The position numbers and the translations under genes were made by a program. A stretch of DNA of 64,000 nt from DATLFA01 sp035525225 (GTDB lineage Bacteria > Actinomycetota > Acidimicrobiia > Acidimicrobiales > WLNW01), in NCBI GenBank assembly GCA_035525225.1, contig DATLFA010000077.1, positions 156,738 to 220,737 on the forward strand, read 5' to 3'. A model generated the notes under the pieces. It was not told the origin of the DNA, did not search any database, and was given only the letters and a program-made list of their open reading frames with translations. Positions 23,977 through 33,194 of the stretch are shown here, piece by piece (positions within the stretch are counted from its first letter, which is position 1; the number at the start of each line of letters is the position of its first letter).

Positions 23977-25002
23977 TCAGCCGGTGCGGGTTTCAACGCG
24001 GCCGTCGGCGTGGCGAGCGAAGCGGCGCGTCTCGCGCGAATGCACGGGATCGTCCGACGGCCACGGCCATCCTCCGAAGCCGGTGCGCTGGTAGTCCGCG
24101 AATGCTTGCTCGATGCCGGCCCGGTCGTTCATGACGAACGGCCCGTACTTCTCGACGGGCTCACCGATGGGTCGGCCCTGCAACAGCAGGCATTCGAGCG
24201 GACCATCAACGGCCGCGATGGTCACCGAACGATCGGGCCGCACCACGACCGCCGTCGGCGACGAGACGGGTTGCCCGTCGATCTGTGCCTCGCCGGCGAA
24301 CACGTAGAGCACGCGCACGGTGTCCTCGCCGCGCGCGGCGGGCATGTCCCACTGCGCCGATTCGTCGAGCCGGACGAGCCAGATGGCAACGTCGGCGGCG
24401 GCGCGAGCGGCCCAAGAATTCGGCGGCGGCGCTTGCGGCACGAGTTCGCCGAGCGCACCAGCGATGACGGTCACCTCACCGACGGTTGCGCCGTGACCGT
24501 CATCGATGCGGAGACGCGGGATCTCCTCATCCCACAGCATCGTGAAGTACGGGTCGACTGCCTTGTCCGCGGCGGGCAAATTGAGCCAGATCTGGAACAG
24601 CTCGACAGGGTTGGGCTGTTCGCTATCGATCAGCGGGAACATCTCGGAGTGCACCACCCCGCCGCCGGCCGTCATCCACTGCACGTCACCGCGACCGAAT
24701 CGCGCAGTGGCGCCGAGCGAATCGCTGTGATCGATGAATCCGCGCCGCGCCAGCGTGACCGTCTCGAAACCACGGTGGGGATGCTGCGGGAAACCGGGCA
24801 CCGCGGAACCGTGGTACATGCGCCAGCCGTCGATGCCGGCGAAATCCTGACCGAGGTCGCGCCCCGCGAGCGACGCCGCGGGACCGAGCCGATCATTGCC
24901 CGCAGGATAGTTGTCGACGTGATGCACGCAGAACAAGAAGGGATCAACCGTTGGCCACGGGGGATCGCCCAGAGGCACGGTCTGCAAAATCGAATCGCTC
25001 AT
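23977..25002 (-). CDS. pirin family protein
   Basis: This 341-residue bicupin matches the pirin family. The N-terminal cupin carries the metal-binding pattern HPHRGFETVTLARRG, continuing with the MTAGGGVVHSEMFP block (His, His, His and Glu ligands). Bacterial pirins include quercetin 2,3-dioxygenases and redox-linked regulators; the function here is not predictable. The ATG at 25002 is preferred over a TTG 12 nt upstream. It converges on the acyl-CoA dehydrogenase gene, with about 90 nt between the stops. Nothing suggests co-transcription with the DUF2510 gene except the 41-nt spacing. Confidence 0.9.
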   Translation of the reverse strand: MSDSILQTVPLGDPPWPTVDPFLFCVHHVDNYPAGNDRLGPAASLAGRDLGQDFAGIDGWRMYHGSAVPGFPQHPHRGFETVTLARRGFIDHSDSLGATARFGRGDVQWMTAGGGVVHSEMFPLIDSEQPNPVELFQIWLNLPAADKAVDPYFTMLWDEEIPRLRIDDGHGATVGEVTVIAGALGELVPQAPPPNSWAARAAADVAIWLVRLDESAQWDMPAARGEDTVRVLYVFAGEAQIDGQPVSSPTAVVVRPDRSVTIAAVDGPLECLLLQGRPIGEPVEKYGPFVMNDRAGIEQAFADYQRTGFGGWPWPSDDPVHSRETRRFARHADGRVETRTG

Positions 25003-25043
25003 GCACGAATCCAACCACTTCTGTAGCGAGATTCTTCCGTGGA

Positions 25044-26195
25044 CTACACGCCCTCGACCGACGTCAGATAGGGCTGCACCTTCACACTCTCGGCGTCGAA
25101 GCGGGCGGGCTCGGTGGTGTAGGTCACGACGATGGCGTTACGTCCTTTGATGTGGACGACCGCGCGGTGGCGCAGCGGGATGTCCTGATTCGAGCGGAAG
25201 TCGAGTTGGCCGAGCACCTTGCCGTTGATGGTGTTGACCGAGCGGCTGATCTCGACGAACGACGGGAGCGACTTGGGCGCGTTGCGCACCGACGCCGCGA
25301 GGTAGTCGTCGATCGAGATGTCACCCGGCAGCTTTTCGATGAGCACGTTCACCGAGTCTCTGAACACGTTCGAATTGGTCCCGGTGGACCAGGTCTGGAG
25401 ACCGCCGACGACGGTCGCGTCCTGCCATTCCGGTGCTACGCGCAACCGATAGACATTCGTCGCATCGGTGAACGTCGAACCGCCGAGCGCGGTCGTGGCC
25501 GGCGGCCGCGTGGTCGCGGTCGTCGCCGTCGAGACGGTCGACGGTGACACGGGCGTCGTGGCGCCCACCGACGTCGCCGGCGTTTGTGACACGACGTCGC
25601 CTTCGTCGTCCTCATCTCGGGTCAGTACGAACGCGATCACACCGATGAGGAGCACTGCGATCACCGCCGCGCCGATGATCATCGGCCGGCGACTCGGCGG
25701 CGGCGGGTCGCGGGGAACCTGCAGGCTCAGCGGCGCGGGCAGCGGCTTCGCCCAAGTGCGTTCCGCCGGCCGCCACGACTGACCCGCGGAGTCGGTTTCG
25801 GGCGATCGACCACCTGGCTCTTGCGGAGCGAGGTCCTCCATCGGCGCGGACTGCGCGCGTGCAAAATCCTGCGTAGGCACAGGTTCTTGAGGTGCGAGAT
25901 CTTGCGGCCGGAAGGGTCGCAGCACGTCTTGTGCGGGCGCGTCGGCCACTGCCCACTGCTCGACCGCAGGTTGCTGCGCCGAGGCGATCGGTTGCTCGAC
26001 CGTCTCTGCCGGTTCCCGAGAAGTGTTCGACGCCACACTGGGGCCTTCGTCGGCCGCCACCGCGGTGTCGGGAACCAGCGCGGTGTCGGGAACCAGCGCA
26101 TGGACATGCTCAGTCCATTTGCTGCCGTCCCACCATCGCAACTGCGCCTGATCATGGGGGTCTGGGTACCAGTTCGGGGGCGGCGCGGCGCTCAT
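25044..26195 (-). CDS. DUF2510-containing single-pass membrane protein
   Basis: The protein has 383 residues. It opens with the actinobacterial DUF2510 signature NWYPDPHDQAQLRWWDGSKW (residues 8-27), a short domain found near membrane proteins. A Pro/Gln/Ala-rich stretch holds an 18-bp duplication giving VPDTAL/VPDTAV. One membrane helix (about 230-250, IIGAAVIAVLLIGVIAFVL) is followed by a Thr/Pro linker and an extracytoplasmic domain of about 120 residues. The ATG at 26195 is seven nt after a TACCGT box, so the long upstream in-frame extension is rejected. The extracytoplasmic domain is not recognised. Confidence 0.85.
   Translation of the reverse strand: MSAAPPPNWYPDPHDQAQLRWWDGSKWTEHVHALVPDTALVPDTAVAADEGPSVASNTSREPAETVEQPIASAQQPAVEQWAVADAPAQDVLRPFRPQDLAPQEPVPTQDFARAQSAPMEDLAPQEPGGRSPETDSAGQSWRPAERTWAKPLPAPLSLQVPRDPPPPSRRPMIIGAAVIAVLLIGVIAFVLTRDEDDEGDVVSQTPATSVGATTPVSPSTVSTATTATTRPPATTALGGSTFTDATNVYRLRVAPEWQDATVVGGLQTWSTGTNSNVFRDSVNVLIEKLPGDISIDDYLAASVRNAPKSLPSFVEISRSVNTINGKVLGQLDFRSNQDIPLRHRAVVHIKGRNAIVVTYTTEPARFDAESVKVQPYLTSVEGV
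26064..26099 (-). repeat. two identical 18-bp tandem units in the DUF2510 gene
   Basis: GGTGTCGGGAACCAGCGC at 26064-26081 is repeated exactly at 26082-26099. It keeps the reading frame and adds six residues. Confidence 0.85.
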
Positions 26196-26202
26196 GGGTG
26201 TG

Positions 26203-26208
26203 ACGGTA
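26203..26208 (-). promoter_or_regulatory. -10 box TACCGT of a likely leaderless transcript
   Basis: The box is seven nt before the ATG at 26195, with no Shine-Dalgarno sequence. Confidence 0.45.
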
Positions 26209-26316
26209 GCCGACACGCCACGGCTGCCAGGTAGCACTCGTGTCTGGAACATCACGCAAATCCGAACTGCACCGCAGCGCGCTGCAGGATCACTGGCAGT
26301 GCGCGAGGCTGGGGCG

Positions 26317-27189
26317 ATGTCCGAGCTCACGTGGGACAGCGTCCCCACATTGCAGCGACCGATCGTGGTCGTCGCCTTCCGTGGGCTTTTCGACGCGGCG
26401 ACATCGGCTACGGCGGCGATCTCGTGGCTTCGCGATCGTTACGAATCCGAACGCGTCGCCGTCATCGACCCCGAGTGCTACTTCGACTTCCAGCAAGAGC
26501 GTCCCGTGGTACGCATCGACGACGACGGTCAGCGTTCGCTGGAGTGGCCGAGCAACGACTTCTACATCGTGCACACGACCGCGATCGCCGGCCCGCTCGA
26601 TGAGCATCCTCGCGACCTCCTCGTGTGCGGCGGCGTCGAGCCTCACCTGCGGTGGCGTTCGTTCTGCGGGCACATGCTCGACATCGCCCGCACGACGCGT
26701 GCCGAGATGGTCGTGACGCTCGGTGCCATGGTCGGCACCAATCCGCACAGTCGCCCGTTCCCCGTGACCGGCAGCGCCGCCAGCCCGGCACTGGCGGCCA
26801 GACTCGCTCTCAGCAGCCCGACCTATCAGGGCCCGACCGGGGTCGTCGGCACGTTGCACGACACCCTCGACCGCGCCGGCGTCCCCGTCATCTCGCTGCG
26901 AGTCTCCGTGCCGCACTACGTACCGGCGCCCCCCAATCCGAAGGCGACACGAGCGTTGCTCAAGCGGTTCGAGGATGTCACCGGTGTACGCACCGGCTTT
27001 CCCCGGCTCGACCGTCCGGCCAGCGAATGGGAGCAGCGCGTCAACGACGCCGCCAACGAGGACGAAGAGGTGAGCACCTACGTGCGCAAGCTCGAGCGCG
27101 GCTACGACGACGCCGAGCCCCTGCCGTCGGGTGAGGACATCGCGTCAGAGCTCGAAGCGTTCCTCCGCGAGCAGCGCGACGGCGACTGA
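26317..27189 (+). CDS. PAC2 family protein
   Basis: This 290-residue protein has the PAC2 (proteasome assembly chaperone 2) family pattern: VVAFRGLFDAATSATAAISWL near the start, IDPECYFDFQQERPVV, and the MVVTLGAMVGTNPHSRPFPVTGSA block. Actinobacterial PAC2 proteins are common and often lie near proteasome or unrelated genes; their role is unsettled. The ATG at 26317 has GGCTGGGG upstream. An earlier in-frame start overlaps the divergent DUF2510 gene and is less likely. It converges with the M50 protease gene, with 15 nt between the stops. Confidence 0.88.
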   Translation: MSELTWDSVPTLQRPIVVVAFRGLFDAATSATAAISWLRDRYESERVAVIDPECYFDFQQERPVVRIDDDGQRSLEWPSNDFYIVHTTAIAGPLDEHPRDLLVCGGVEPHLRWRSFCGHMLDIARTTRAEMVVTLGAMVGTNPHSRPFPVTGSAASPALAARLALSSPTYQGPTGVVGTLHDTLDRAGVPVISLRVSVPHYVPAPPNPKATRALLKRFEDVTGVRTGFPRLDRPASEWEQRVNDAANEDEEVSTYVRKLERGYDDAEPLPSGEDIASELEAFLREQRDGD

Positions 27190-27204
27190 AATCCAAGGGG
27201 GCCG

Positions 27205-28575
27205 TCAGCCACCCAGACGGGCCCGCAGTTGGTGGAATCGAGCGTCGTTCCACAACGCCGCGAGATCATGGTCGGAGCTGAGCTGGTTCAAGTCGTTCCA
27301 ACCCGAATCGACCGCGTGAGTGAGCCAGCCGAATGCCCGCTCGGTCTCACCGGCACGAGCCCACGAACATGCCGTGTTGTACATGATCCACGCGTCGGCA
27401 GCTTGCGGGTACTGCTGCACGATCTGCTCACCGATCATCGCCGCGTCACGGAAATCGCCACGGACGTGCGCCAGGTACTGCGCTTCTCGCAGCGCGTCGA
27501 GGCTGCGGGCAGTTGGCGGCAACGAAGTGAACAGCCCCGGGATCTCGCCCGCGCGATGAGTCAACACGCGCCCGAGGATGGCGTGGCGTGCCGTTGCCGG
27601 GTCAGCGGACCGGGACAGTTGCTCGTCGAGCATGGCAAGACCGTGCGGCACTCCTTCGACCGCGTCGACGAGGGCATAGAGGCTCGGCCCCGTCTGGCCG
27701 GGGAACGAGTGGAGCACCGCACGCGCTTCGGGGATGCGGCCTTGGCGAACGAGCGACTCGACAGTGCGTGACTTGAGCAGGCTGCGCAGTTCGGACGTGG
27801 GTGCGTTGCGGGCGAGCTCGCCCAACGCCGGGAGCGCGGTCAGGTCGCCCTGCTCCAACTGGTCGAACGCCGCCGCCGCATCGTCGCCGCCGTCGTGCTC
27901 GACCCGCATGCCACGGCCGCGGCTGAGTATCGAGACGTTGAACGCCGCGAGGAGGGCGGCGTAGATCACCCCGAAAAAGAACTCCATCCGGATGCTGATC
28001 ACGGCGGCGGCGATCAGGATCGCGATGGAGAGCAACGCCGCGCGCCGGCCTCGTACGTTCTCGTCGCCGGGCATCAGATTTTGCATCACCATGCCGCCGT
28101 CGAGCGGCAGCACCGGCAACAAGTTGAACAGGCCCCAACCGAAGTTCACCCACAACAGATCGAAGAGCACCACATTGTCGCCCGATCGCGTCATCGACAC
28201 GTCGAGTAAGTGCGCCAACACCAGCGCGACCGTACCGAGCGCGAACCCCGAGAACGGGCCGGCCAAGCTGACGCCGATCTGTTCGAGGCGCGAGAGGGTT
28301 CGCCGTGGTCGATACGCCGTGAGTCCGCCCATCGACTGCAGTTCGATGCCGATGGCGTCAGAACCGACCGCACGCGCCGCGAACGCATGACCGAGTTCGT
28401 GAATCAGGATCGAGACGAACACCACCGCGAACCACGCCACCATGCCACCCACGGTGGAGTGGGTCGCGAACCCCAGCGCGACGACGATGAAGAAGAAGAA
28501 CGGGTCGACACGTACCGGAAACCCGAACACGCGGAAATGCAGACCGCCTGCTCGCTGTCCGTATTGGGGAAGCAC
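27205..28575 (-). CDS. M50 (site-2) family metalloprotease with C-terminal helical/TPR-like region
   Basis: This 456-residue polytopic membrane protein has the zinc motif HELGH at 59-63 within a membrane helix, and the third ligand in LPVLPLDGGM (about 155-165). This is the intramembrane site-2 protease core. After the membrane part (about 1-220) comes a cytoplasmic helical region of about 200 residues that looks like degenerate TPR repeats (HAILGRVLTHRAG, DAWIMYNTACSWARAG). The start is GTG at 28575, seven nt after TACCCT. It may process membrane-bound regulators or remnant signal peptides. No target is adjacent. Confidence 0.9.
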   Translation of the reverse strand: MLPQYGQRAGGLHFRVFGFPVRVDPFFFFIVVALGFATHSTVGGMVAWFAVVFVSILIHELGHAFAARAVGSDAIGIELQSMGGLTAYRPRRTLSRLEQIGVSLAGPFSGFALGTVALVLAHLLDVSMTRSGDNVVLFDLLWVNFGWGLFNLLPVLPLDGGMVMQNLMPGDENVRGRRAALLSIAILIAAAVISIRMEFFFGVIYAALLAAFNVSILSRGRGMRVEHDGGDDAAAAFDQLEQGDLTALPALGELARNAPTSELRSLLKSRTVESLVRQGRIPEARAVLHSFPGQTGPSLYALVDAVEGVPHGLAMLDEQLSRSADPATARHAILGRVLTHRAGEIPGLFTSLPPTARSLDALREAQYLAHVRGDFRDAAMIGEQIVQQYPQAADAWIMYNTACSWARAGETERAFGWLTHAVDSGWNDLNQLSSDHDLAALWNDARFHQLRARLGG

Positions 28576-28582
28576 GGAGGGA

Positions 28583-28588
28583 AGGGTA
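28583..28588 (-). promoter_or_regulatory. -10 box TACCCT of a likely leaderless transcript
   Basis: The box is seven nt before the GTG at 28575, and supports that unusual start codon. Confidence 0.45.
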
Positions 28589-28617
28589 CCCGGGCCCTCG
28601 CGGGACCGACTCGCGCC

Positions 28618-29808
28618 TCAGCCGACCTCGGTGCCGTAGATGCCGACGAAGCTCACCATCTCGCCGGGATAGCCGCCGAGATTGTGGGTCAACGCCAGCT
28701 TCTTGTTGGTGGTGATCTGTCGCTCGGGTTCGGCCACGCCGCGCATCTGCAACCACACCTCGTACATCATGCGCAGGCCCGACGCGCCGACCGGATGGCC
28801 GAAGGCCTTCAAGCCGCCGTCGGTGTTGACCGGGAGGTCGCCGGTGAGATCGAACGCACCCGCCATGACCTCTTTCCAGGCCATGCCCCGCTCGGAGAAG
28901 CCGAGGTCTTCCATCAACACGAGCTCGGTCGGCGTGAAGCAGTCGTGCACTTCGGCCATCGCGATCTCGCGACGGGGATCGGTGACGCCGGCTTGGCGAT
29001 AGGCGTCTTCGGCGCAGCGGACGATCTCGGGGAAGGTCGTGTAGTCGTACTCGGGGTCGGTGACACCGGAACCATTGCCGGCGATGAACGACAACGCCTT
29101 GATGTAGAGCGGGTCTTCGCAATACTTCTTGGCGTCTTCGGCACGCACCATGATCACCGCCGCGGCGCCATCGGCGACACCGGCGCAGTCGAACACCCCG
29201 AGCCGGCCCGCCACGGCTGCCATGTTGCAGATCGACTCGGGCGTCATCTCCTTGCGGAACTGCGCGCGCGGGTTGCGGGCACCGTTGAAGTGGTTCTTCG
29301 AGGCGATCCGCGCCATCGCCAGGCGCAATTCGTCTTCGTCGACGCCGAACTTGTGGGCGTAGGCCGGCAGGATCAACGAGTACATCGCGGCGGCCGTCAG
29401 GGTGCGGCCCGTGCCGTCGGTCGGAATCGGTGTCGAGTTGAGGCCCTGAAAGCCGCTGTCTTTGACTTTTTCGACGCCGATGGCCATCACCATGTCGTAC
29501 GCGCCTGCGGCCAACGAGTACGCCGCGTTGCGCATGGCCTCGCTACCGGTCGCACAGAAATTTTCGACGCGTGTCACCGGCTTACCGTCGAGCTTGAGGG
29601 GTATGGCCAGTGTGATGCCCGCCATGCCCGACTGCGCAGTGCCGAGCCAGTAGGCGTCGACATCGTGCTTGGTGACCCCGGCCGACTTGAACGCGAGATC
29701 AGCAGCTTCGATGAGCATGTCATCGGTGCCTTTGTCCCAATGCTCACGGAACGGGATACACCCGGCGCCGACGATCGCGACCTTGTCCTTGATGCCGTGC
29801 GAACCCAT
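28618..29808 (-). CDS. thiolase (SCP2/acetyl-CoA acetyltransferase type)
   Basis: This 396-residue thiolase has the nucleophilic Cys85 in RVENFCATGSEA, the HDCFTPTELV block, and the C-terminal GGLKAFGHPVGASG His. The final CxG Cys of biosynthetic thiolases reads GTEVG and is missing, as is usual for the SCP2-type group. It should cleave or condense acyl-CoAs. GGAGG lies about five nt before the ATG. It follows the HMG-CoA-synthase-like/OB-fold fusion gene by 34 nt on the same strand, which recalls the archaeal thiolase, HMG-CoA synthase and DUF35 complex. Confidence 0.92.
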   Translation of the reverse strand: MGSHGIKDKVAIVGAGCIPFREHWDKGTDDMLIEAADLAFKSAGVTKHDVDAYWLGTAQSGMAGITLAIPLKLDGKPVTRVENFCATGSEAMRNAAYSLAAGAYDMVMAIGVEKVKDSGFQGLNSTPIPTDGTGRTLTAAAMYSLILPAYAHKFGVDEDELRLAMARIASKNHFNGARNPRAQFRKEMTPESICNMAAVAGRLGVFDCAGVADGAAAVIMVRAEDAKKYCEDPLYIKALSFIAGNGSGVTDPEYDYTTFPEIVRCAEDAYRQAGVTDPRREIAMAEVHDCFTPTELVLMEDLGFSERGMAWKEVMAGAFDLTGDLPVNTDGGLKAFGHPVGASGLRMMYEVWLQMRGVAEPERQITTNKKLALTHNLGGYPGEMVSFVGIYGTEVG

Positions 29809-29842
29809 GCGAACCTCCGGTTCTCAGTCGTGAATCGTACCG

Positions 29843-31243
29843 TCAGGCCCGGACCGGACGGCCTTTCCAGAAGTAGTTGTGGATGCCGTCGGCCGTGTGC
29901 AGGCGACGGAAGGTCATCTCGACCCGCATACCGATCTCGACGCCGTCGGGATCGACGTCGGTGAGCTCGAGCGGCAGCCGGCCGCCGCCGTCGAAGTCGA
30001 CCACAGCGAACACCACCGGTGGGCTCGGCGAATAGGCCAGGCGGTCGACGGTGTAGGTCACCACGGTGCCGAGCACGTCGGCCATGGGAACGGCGTCCAT
30101 GTCGTCGATCTCGTCGTTCTTGGCCGAGATGCGCGCAGGCGGCATGTAGACGAGACCCGACTTGCGATCGCGCGAGCCGACGAAGCCGTACTTCCAGTCG
30201 TCGCTACGGGCCGCCGCCGACGACGAGGTGCGGGCGGGCTCGGGTCGACGCGGTGGCTCGACGCTGACCATGCCCCGCCAGGCCAAGAACTTGCCGTAGA
30301 GCAACGGGCCGCTTTGCGCGATCTGTTGTGCGACGGCGCGGGGCGCGCGGACGCTGCCGATCGCGGCGGTGGTGCGGAACAACAACACATCCGCGCCATC
30401 CGCGAGCGAGACGAGCGCGACGACCTGGCCGGGTTCGGCGGTCTCGAGCACGTTGGTCAACAGAAGACCGGCGTGCGCGGCCCCCGTCCATCCGACGGAA
30501 GACGCGAGGTCATCGGCGACTTTGACGCCGAGCCGGCCGGACAAGCCTCTGACCGCTCGCGCATGTGGGCCGGTGACGACCGCGACCGATACGTCGCCCG
30601 GGGTCAACTCGGCGTTCTTCAACGCGGCGTTCCACGCGTGCTCGCCGAGTGGGATGTACTTGATCTCGCCGAATCGCTCTTCCCATAGTCGCGACGTGGG
30701 CGCGCCCGGCACCCGCCAGCGGTCGGTGAATTCTTCGGTGACCGACGCTCCGCCGAGATACTCGGCGATCACCGTGCCATCGCCGCCGTCTCCGACCACG
30801 AACGCGGCCGCGCCGTCGCCGTGGGTCGATTCGTCACCCGAGGTCGGCAGACCGGTGCGGATGTCGGCGGCGACGACCAACGCTGATCCGATGCCTTCGA
30901 GCGCGAGCCGCAATGCGCCGGTGGCGGCGCGCACCGAGCCGCACATGTCGATCGCGAGGCAGTCGCTGTCGAGACGGAGCGCCGCGTGGATCGTCGTGGC
31001 ATTGGTCTTGTCGACATACGCGGGAGCCGTCGTCGAGAACGCGAGGCTGCGCATGCTGTGTACGTCGCCGAGCGGGCGCATCGCCTGACGGGCGGCTTCG
31101 ACGCCGAGCGACGTCGAGTCCTCGTCGTACGACGCGACGGATCGCGTGCCCTTGCCTCCGCCCGAGCCGAACAGGCGGGCGACCTCGGCCCGGTCGAGTC
31201 GACGAAATGGTACGTAGCCCCCGGCGCTGATGATCCCTCGCAT
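29843..31243 (-). CDS. HMG-CoA synthase-like protein fused to a C-terminal OB-fold (DUF35) domain
   Basis: The protein has 466 residues. Residues 1-320 have the thiolase-fold pattern of HMG-CoA synthase: YDEDSTSLGVEAARQA, the nucleophile Cys101 in AIDMCGSVRAATGAL, and a likely catalytic His in VVTGPHARAV near 228. Residues 350-466 match the DUF35 OB-fold (TYTVDRLAYSPSPPVVFAVV, GMRVEMTFRRL), but the rubredoxin-like zinc ribbon that usually precedes it has no cysteines. In archaea, separate HMG-CoA synthase and DUF35 proteins form one complex with thiolase; here two are fused and the thiolase gene is next door. The ATG at 31243 follows a TACACT box by seven nt. The product may not be HMG-CoA. 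Confidence 0.85.
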   Translation of the reverse strand: MRGIISAGGYVPFRRLDRAEVARLFGSGGGKGTRSVASYDEDSTSLGVEAARQAMRPLGDVHSMRSLAFSTTAPAYVDKTNATTIHAALRLDSDCLAIDMCGSVRAATGALRLALEGIGSALVVAADIRTGLPTSGDESTHGDGAAAFVVGDGGDGTVIAEYLGGASVTEEFTDRWRVPGAPTSRLWEERFGEIKYIPLGEHAWNAALKNAELTPGDVSVAVVTGPHARAVRGLSGRLGVKVADDLASSVGWTGAAHAGLLLTNVLETAEPGQVVALVSLADGADVLLFRTTAAIGSVRAPRAVAQQIAQSGPLLYGKFLAWRGMVSVEPPRRPEPARTSSSAAARSDDWKYGFVGSRDRKSGLVYMPPARISAKNDEIDDMDAVPMADVLGTVVTYTVDRLAYSPSPPVVFAVVDFDGGGRLPLELTDVDPDGVEIGMRVEMTFRRLHTADGIHNYFWKGRPVRA

Positions 31244-31250
31244 GCGCCCG

Positions 31251-31256
31251 AGTGTA
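31251..31256 (-). promoter_or_regulatory. -10 box TACACT of a likely leaderless transcript
   Basis: The box is seven nt before the ATG at 31243. It argues against the 215-codon upstream extension of this frame. Confidence 0.45.
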
Positions 31257-31372
31257 TTGGTGAACCGCTCCCCAGGTCTCATCCCGGCCGGGCGGTGGGG
31301 CCCGGCGAGCGCACGATCTATACAGTTGCGCCGGCGCTCACGAGGGGCGCCGTCGACACCGAGGTGACTCGT

Positions 31373-32614
31373 ATGCGGTTGGGTGAAGTCGCAAACGCCG
31401 AAGCAGCCCGTTATGGCAAGCCGCTCGAGGGCGTCCGCATACTGGCCGTGGAGCAGATGCAGGCGTTGCCGTGGGGCACCCAGCTCTTGGCCCGTCTCGG
31501 TGCCGAGGTGGTCAAGATCGAGCATCCCGTCGACGGCGAGTCCGGCCGAGGCTCGTTGCCCGCCATGCTCGACCCGCAGGGACGCAGGGTGGGCAGCACG
31601 TACATCCGCAACAACCTCAACAAGAAGTCGGTCGGCATCGACTTGAAGAAGGGCCGCGAGCTCATCCTCGATCTGGCGGGCAAGTTCGACATCTTCGCCG
31701 AGAACTTCAAGTCGGGTTCCATGGACCGTATGGGCCTCGGCTACAAGGACCTGTCCGAGCGTTGGCCGCGCCTCATCTATGTGTCGGTCTCCGGCTTCGG
31801 CAACACGGCCGAGACGCCCTACGACGGTTGGCCGGCATACGCCGGTGTCGCGGAGGCGATGAGCGGCATCTACGAGTTCTCCCGTCACGAAGGCGAGCTA
31901 CCGAAGATCAGCCCCGTCGGCGCGCTCGGTGACATCGGCTCGGCTATCACCGCGACGGTGGGGATGCTGGCCGCGTTGCGTCACCGCGACAAGACCGGGC
32001 AAGGACAGTACGTCGACATCTCGATGTACGACGCGATGGTCTCGTTCACCGATCTCATCGTGCAGTACCACTCGATGGGGATGGTGCCCAAGCACGGCGG
32101 CACCCCTGGGTTGATCCTCACGTCGTTCCTCGCGACCGACGGGTATTTCATGGTGCAGGTCGGCCGGGAGCATCAGTTCAAGTTGTTCGCCGAAGCCGTC
32201 GGTCATCCCGAATGGGTCACCGACCCCACGTATGCGCGCGACCATTGGCTGGCAATCATCGAGAGCCACATCCGGCCCGCGGTCGAAGCGTGGGCAAGCG
32301 ACAAATCCAAGCGCGATGTGTGCTTCTTGCTGGCCAAGTCGGGCATCGCCTGTGCACCGGTGAACAAGGCCGAGGACGTGGTCAACGACGAGCACGTGAA
32401 GAACCGCAACATGATCGTCGAGATCCCCCGCAGCGACGGCGTCGAGCAACCCATCATGGTTCCCGGCAACCCGATCAAGCTGTCGAAGATGCAAGAGGGG
32501 CCCGAGACCCGCATGCCGTGGGTCGGCGAGCACACCGCCGAGATCCTCGCAGCCGAACTCGGCCTCGACGACGATCAGCTGGCCAAGCTCCGTGGCAGCG
32601 GAGTGATCAACTGA
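31373..32614 (+). CDS. CoA transferase, CaiB/BaiF (class III)
   Basis: This is a 413-residue class III CoA transferase. It has EQMQALPWGTQLLARLGAEV at the N-terminus and FAENFKSGSMDRMGLGY. The catalytic Asp is probably Asp187 in VGALGDIGSAI, aligned with Asp169 of formyl-CoA transferase. It should move CoA between carboxylic acids, activating a substrate for the neighbouring acyl-CoA enzymes. GAGGTG precedes the ATG at 31373. A TATACA box at 31319-31324 could be its -10. It is divergent from the HMG-CoA-synthase-like gene. Substrate unknown. Confidence 0.92.
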   Translation: MRLGEVANAEAARYGKPLEGVRILAVEQMQALPWGTQLLARLGAEVVKIEHPVDGESGRGSLPAMLDPQGRRVGSTYIRNNLNKKSVGIDLKKGRELILDLAGKFDIFAENFKSGSMDRMGLGYKDLSERWPRLIYVSVSGFGNTAETPYDGWPAYAGVAEAMSGIYEFSRHEGELPKISPVGALGDIGSAITATVGMLAALRHRDKTGQGQYVDISMYDAMVSFTDLIVQYHSMGMVPKHGGTPGLILTSFLATDGYFMVQVGREHQFKLFAEAVGHPEWVTDPTYARDHWLAIIESHIRPAVEAWASDKSKRDVCFLLAKSGIACAPVNKAEDVVNDEHVKNRNMIVEIPRSDGVEQPIMVPGNPIKLSKMQEGPETRMPWVGEHTAEILAAELGLDDDQLAKLRGSGVIN

Positions 32615-32651
32615 TCGAACCCCAGCCCCTCGCGCGTCGTATGCATCAGCG

Positions 32652-33194
32652 ATGAGTTCGCCGATCGTCGATACCGACGCCGAGTGGGTCGCCGCGGCCT
32701 ACGCGGCACACGGCCGCGAGCTCTACCGGTTCGCGCTGCGGTCCCTCGGTGACAGCGGCCTGGCCGAGGAAGCGGTGCAGACCACCTACCTCCGCGCGTG
32801 GCGGGCCGGCGCCCGGTTCGATGAATCGCTGGGCTCGATGCGCACGTGGCTCTTCGCCATCGTGCGCAACGTCGTCGTCGACATGGCGCGCGCCCGCAAC
32901 GCCCGGCCCGCGCTCGCGGACTCGACCGCGGCCGAACTGAGCAGCGACCACTGGCCGGCTTCGGAATCCGACGTCGACCGCATGCTGGTCGCGTGGCAGG
33001 TCGAGGAGGCCTTGCGCCGTTTGTCTGCGGACCATCGCCGCGCATTGATCGAGATCTATTTCCGCAGTCGCAGTTACGACGAAGTAGCCCTCGAGTTCGG
33101 CATACCGACCGGCACGGTCAAGAGCCGCGTGTACTACGCGCTCAAGGCGTTGCGGTTGGCGCTCGAAGAGCTGGGATGGAACGGCGATGAGTGA
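32652..33194 (+). CDS. ECF-type RNA polymerase sigma factor
   Basis: This 180-residue sigma70-family factor has only regions 2 and 4. Region 2 covers about 15-85 (AEEAVQTTYLRAWRAG, MRTWLFAIVRNVVVD). Region 4 covers about 118-172, with the helix-turn-helix YDEVALEFGIPTGTVKSRVY. It directs RNA polymerase to stress-type promoters. Its stop overlaps the start of the anti-sigma gene by 8 nt, the usual arrangement for a co-translated sigma/anti-sigma pair. GAACCC (32617) and CGTCGT (32635) upstream are reminiscent of an ECF promoter but only 12 nt apart, so self-control is uncertain. Confidence 0.92.
   Translation: MSSPIVDTDAEWVAAAYAAHGRELYRFALRSLGDSGLAEEAVQTTYLRAWRAGARFDESLGSMRTWLFAIVRNVVVDMARARNARPALADSTAAELSSDHWPASESDVDRMLVAWQVEEALRRLSADHRRALIEIYFRSRSYDEVALEFGIPTGTVKSRVYYALKALRLALEELGWNGDE

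Noticed and set aside
30986..31372. Long upstream extension of the CoA-transferase frame
   Set aside because: It runs through the divergent HMG-CoA-synthase-like gene and has no domain match; the ATG at 31373 has GAGGTG upstream.
32617..32640. ECF-type autoregulatory promoter
   Set aside because: Spacing of 12 nt between the boxes is too short for confidence, so it is only mentioned as a possibility.
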